Notes under the pieces: generated by a model
What the model was told of the DNA's origin: nothing
Databases searched by the model: none
Seen by the model: the letters and a program-made list of their open reading frames with translations, nothing else
In this document: positions 15,089-17,080 of the stretch, piece after piece
How positions within the stretch are numbered: the first letter of the stretch is position 1
Layout of the letters: every line of letters begins with the position of its first letter
Position numbers and translations under genes: made by a program
Source of the DNA: JBHEKP01 sp041859375
GTDB lineage: Bacteria > Hydrogenedentota > Hydrogenedentia > Hydrogenedentales > CAITNO01
Direction of reading: 5' to 3'
DNA length: 17,080 nt
Assembly: GCA_041859375.1 (NCBI GenBank)
Contig: JBHEKP010000373.1
Location: 1-17,080, forward strand

Positions 15089-16024
15089 TTATTTGCCTTC
15101 CGACTTGGCGAGTTCGGCGGCAACCTCCTCGGCGAGGTTGGACACGGGCTTTTCGATGCCCTCGCCCAGGGCGTAGCGCACGAAGCGGCGGATGGTGATC
15201 TTCCCGCCAATCTTGGCGGAGACGGCGTCGGCCAGTTTGGCGATGGTCTGGTCGGCGTCGCGGACGAAGGGCTGCTCCATGAGGCACACCTCGGAGAACC
15301 ACTTGCCCATCTTGCCCTCGGCGATCTTGACGCAGATGGCCTCGGGCTTGCCGCTCTCCATCGCCTGCTTCACGTACACTTCCTTTTCGGCCTCGTACTC
15401 GGAGGCGGGCACCTCGCCGCGCTGGATCCAGCGGGGGGCGGAGGCGCAAATCTGCAGGCAGATGTCGTTCAGGAAGGCGCGGAAGTCGTCGTTGCAGGGG
15501 CACACGCCCTCGGCGGCGGCCTCAACCAGCACGCCGTACTTGCCGCCCATGTGGATGTAGGTGGCGATGGCGCCGTCGGCCGTCTCAAAGCGCGTGAAGC
15601 GGCGGATGGTGACCTTCTCGCCGCACTTGCCCGTGAGCTCGCTGCTCAGGTCGCTGACGGTGCCGCCGCCGGGCGCGGCCGCCGCGAGCAGCGCGTCCAC
15701 GTCCGCGGGGTTCGACGCCGCCACCAGGCCGCACACCGTGTCTGCAAAGGCGCGGAATTCGGCGCCCCGCGCGACGAAGTCGGTCTCGCAGTTGACCTCG
15801 GCCACCGCGCCGGTTTTGCCGTCGTTGATGACCGTGGAGACCACGGCGCCCTCGGACGCGACCTTGCCGGCGCGCTTGACGGCCTTGGCCATGCCTTTTT
15901 CACGGAGCCATTTCACCGAGGCGTCAAAGTCGCAGTTGTTCTCGGCGAGGGCGCGCTTGCAGTCCATAACGCCCGCGCCGGTCGCCTCGCGCAGGGCCAT
16001 CACGTCTTTTGCGGAAATTTCCAT
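15089..16024 (-). CDS. tsf: Elongation factor Ts (EF-Ts)
   Basis: The 311-residue factor recharges EF-Tu by driving GDP exchange. The N-terminal UBA-like domain has LREATGAGVMDCKRAL (11-26). The core has EVNCETDFVAR (76-86), whose TDFV (81-84) is the EF-Tu contact motif. Two related subdomains follow, each with a T-I-R-R-F stretch (GEKVTIRRF and GGKITIRRF), then PFVRDADQT and LGEGIEKP near the end. It is somewhat longer than E. coli EF-Ts (283). A GAGGA ribosome site stands 7 nt before the ATG. The 59-base gap after rpsB contains a small CCCC/GGGG hairpin (16049-16059), possibly a weak attenuator. Confidence 0.97.
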   Translation of the reverse strand: MEISAKDVMALREATGAGVMDCKRALAENNCDFDASVKWLREKGMAKAVKRAGKVASEGAVVSTVINDGKTGAVAEVNCETDFVARGAEFRAFADTVCGLVAASNPADVDALLAAAAPGGGTVSDLSSELTGKCGEKVTIRRFTRFETADGAIATYIHMGGKYGVLVEAAAEGVCPCNDDFRAFLNDICLQICASAPRWIQRGEVPASEYEAEKEVYVKQAMESGKPEAICVKIAEGKMGKWFSEVCLMEQPFVRDADQTIAKLADAVSAKIGGKITIRRFVRYALGEGIEKPVSNLAEEVAAELAKSEGK

Positions 16025-16083
16025 TGTCGTATCCTCTTCTTCATCTGTCCCCGTCGGGGGGTTGCGTGTTGTTTCGGCTGCGC

Positions 16084-16941
16084 TCAGGCCTCGGCCGGGG
16101 CCTCATCGCCGGATTCGGCGGCGGGCGCCTCCGCGGCGGCGGGCGCGGCGTCATACTGGTCGTCGTAGGCGTCGTCGCCGGTGACGGCCGCGGGCGTGTC
16201 GTCGCCCTCGGTGCCCGCCATCTGGTCCTCTTCGCGCTCGGCCCGCACCTTCTCGGCGCGCAGTTTGCCCTCGTTCACCGCGTCGGCAAGCACCGAGCAG
16301 TAGAGGTTCACGGCGCGGATGGCGTCGTCGTTGCCGGGGATGGGCAGATCCACCACGTCGGGGTCGCAGTTGGTGTCCACGATGCCGATGCAGGGGATGT
16401 GGAGGCGGCGCGCCTCCTGGACGGCGATGTCCTCGCGCTTGGCGTCAATCACGAAAACAACACTCGGAAGGCCCGGCATCTTCTGGATGCCGAGAAGGTT
16501 CTTCTCGAGTTTGACCTTGTCCTTGCGCAGCAGCACCAGTTCCTTCTTGGTGTGCTTCTTGTCCGCCTCGGGATCCACCTCAAGCTCCTGCAGGCGGGTG
16601 AGGCGCGAAATGCTCTGGCGCACCGTGCGGAAGTTGGTGAGCGTGCCGCCCAGCCAGCGGCTGTTCACATAGTACATGCCGCAGCGGTCGGCCTCGCGCT
16701 GCACCGGCTCCTGCGCCTGGCGCTTCGTGCCCACAAAGAGCACGTGCCCGCCCTCGGCCACGGTGTCGCGCACAAGACCGTAGGCCTTGTACAGCTGGCG
16801 CAGCGTGTGCTGCAGGTTGATGATGTAGATGCCGTTGCGCTGCCCGTAGATGTAACGGGACATTTTCGGGTGCCAGCGGCGGGTTTGGTGGCCGAAATGA
16901 ATTCCGGCTTCCAGCAACTGGCGCATGGTAACGATAGCCAT
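16084..16941 (-). CDS. rpsB: Small ribosomal subunit protein uS2
   Basis: The 285-residue protein is S2 of the 30S subunit. Family motifs are LLEAGIHFGHQTRRWHPKM (9-27), YIYGQRNGIYIINL (30-43), VNSRWLGGTLTNF (92-104), MPGLPSVVFVIDA (155-167), IPCIGIVDTNCDP (182-194) and IPGNDDAIRAV (201-211). After about residue 236 there is an acidic and alanine-rich tail of about 50 residues (many D, E, A and P) that is not part of the usual fold and is likely disordered. The ATG at 16941 has a strong GGAGG 6 nt upstream, so the open frame up to 17034 is not used. It is the first gene of the translation/envelope block. Confidence 0.98.
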   Translation of the reverse strand: MAIVTMRQLLEAGIHFGHQTRRWHPKMSRYIYGQRNGIYIINLQHTLRQLYKAYGLVRDTVAEGGHVLFVGTKRQAQEPVQREADRCGMYYVNSRWLGGTLTNFRTVRQSISRLTRLQELEVDPEADKKHTKKELVLLRKDKVKLEKNLLGIQKMPGLPSVVFVIDAKREDIAVQEARRLHIPCIGIVDTNCDPDVVDLPIPGNDDAIRAVNLYCSVLADAVNEGKLRAEKVRAEREEDQMAGTEGDDTPAAVTGDDAYDDQYDAAPAAAEAPAAESGDEAPAEA

Positions 16942-17062
16942 GACTCTCCTCCAATCGGGTTGTGCCTCGGAACCATGGACCTGCCCGGCGGCATGCCGGA
17001 CACCCGAATCCTGTCCCGGCGGGTGCCGGAACACGGTTCCTGAGAATTGCTAAAGTCGCGGG
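16942..17062 (-). promoter_or_regulatory. 5' leader of rpsB with mutually exclusive hairpins
   Basis: The leader of about 115 nt can fold in two competing ways. CCGGCACCCG pairs with CGGGTGTCCGG (one bulge), or the inner GGACA pairs with TGTCC, which uses overlapping bases. There is also a small GGAAC/GTTCC hairpin earlier. S2 is known to control its own operon in some bacteria through leader RNA, and this leader is a candidate. It does not match the known S2 leader consensus that I can recall. Confidence 0.4.
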
Positions 17063-17071
17063 AGTATAGCA
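17063..17071 (-). promoter_or_regulatory. Extended -10 promoter element of rpsB (partial promoter)
   Basis: On the minus strand TGCTATACT is an extended -10 (TGn plus TATACT). The -35 would lie beyond the right edge, so only half of the promoter can be seen. Initiation would be near 17056. Confidence 0.6.
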
Positions 17072-17080
17072 CTTGCGCGC

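Noticed and set aside
13099..15198. A very long open frame (about 700 codons) on the plus strand across uppS, frr and pyrH
   Set aside because: It lies antisense to three clear housekeeping genes, and its product is H/R/G/A-rich with no recognisable family motif. Such frames are a by-product of high GC at third codon positions.

Overview
The window looks like chromosomal DNA of a GC-rich bacterium. It is almost entirely core genes on the minus strand, plus one secreted accessory protein cut by the left edge. The lineage cannot be fixed from sequence alone. A SufBCDS-SufU operon, an rpsB-to-cdsA cluster that runs on into prfB and lysS, and a large exported protein with a parallel beta-helix and an anchor-Q-like domain would suit an environmental Gram-negative phylum such as Hydrogenedentota or a relative of Planctomycetes/Lentisphaerae. 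That placement is inference and is weak.

Layout, read from right to left because most genes are on the minus strand. (1) 17080-9305 is a translation and envelope block: rpsB, tsf, pyrH, frr, uppS, cdsA, prfB and lysS, all co-directional. An extended -10 element for rpsB lies at the extreme right edge. A strong GC hairpin sits between frr and uppS and may divide the block into two expression units. A near-perfect bidirectional terminator (9257-9295) closes it. (2) 7594-9174, on the plus strand, is a NAD(P)-dependent aldehyde dehydrogenase that converges on lysS. It diverges from suf across a 304-base intergenic region holding two perfect inverted repeats. (3) 7289-1966, minus strand, is a compact suf operon (sufB-sufC-sufD-sufS-sufU) for iron-sulfur cluster assembly. 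Its cistrons overlap by one base or are 1-3 bases apart, so translation is probably coupled. (4) 1-1965 holds an AT-rich island with a consensus sigma-70-type promoter and a leader of about 150 nt. It reads into a secreted right-handed beta-helix protein whose reading frame is open from 1679 to the left edge and contains an internal module duplication.

How the genes relate: rpsB, tsf, frr, prfB and lysS serve translation (ribosome, elongation, recycling, termination, tRNA charging). pyrH supplies UDP/UTP for RNA and envelope precursors. uppS and cdsA make the lipid carrier for peptidoglycan and the CDP-diacylglycerol for phospholipids. The suf operon builds Fe-S clusters: SufS releases sulfur from cysteine, SufU takes it up, and SufBCD is the ATP-driven scaffold.

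I see no CRISPR array, tRNA, rRNA, insertion sequence, prophage or obvious new multi-gene system. The most unusual points are the tandemly duplicated beta-helix gene with its striking promoter, a prfB that lacks the classical autoregulatory frameshift stop, and several unassigned hairpins in leaders and intergenic gaps.
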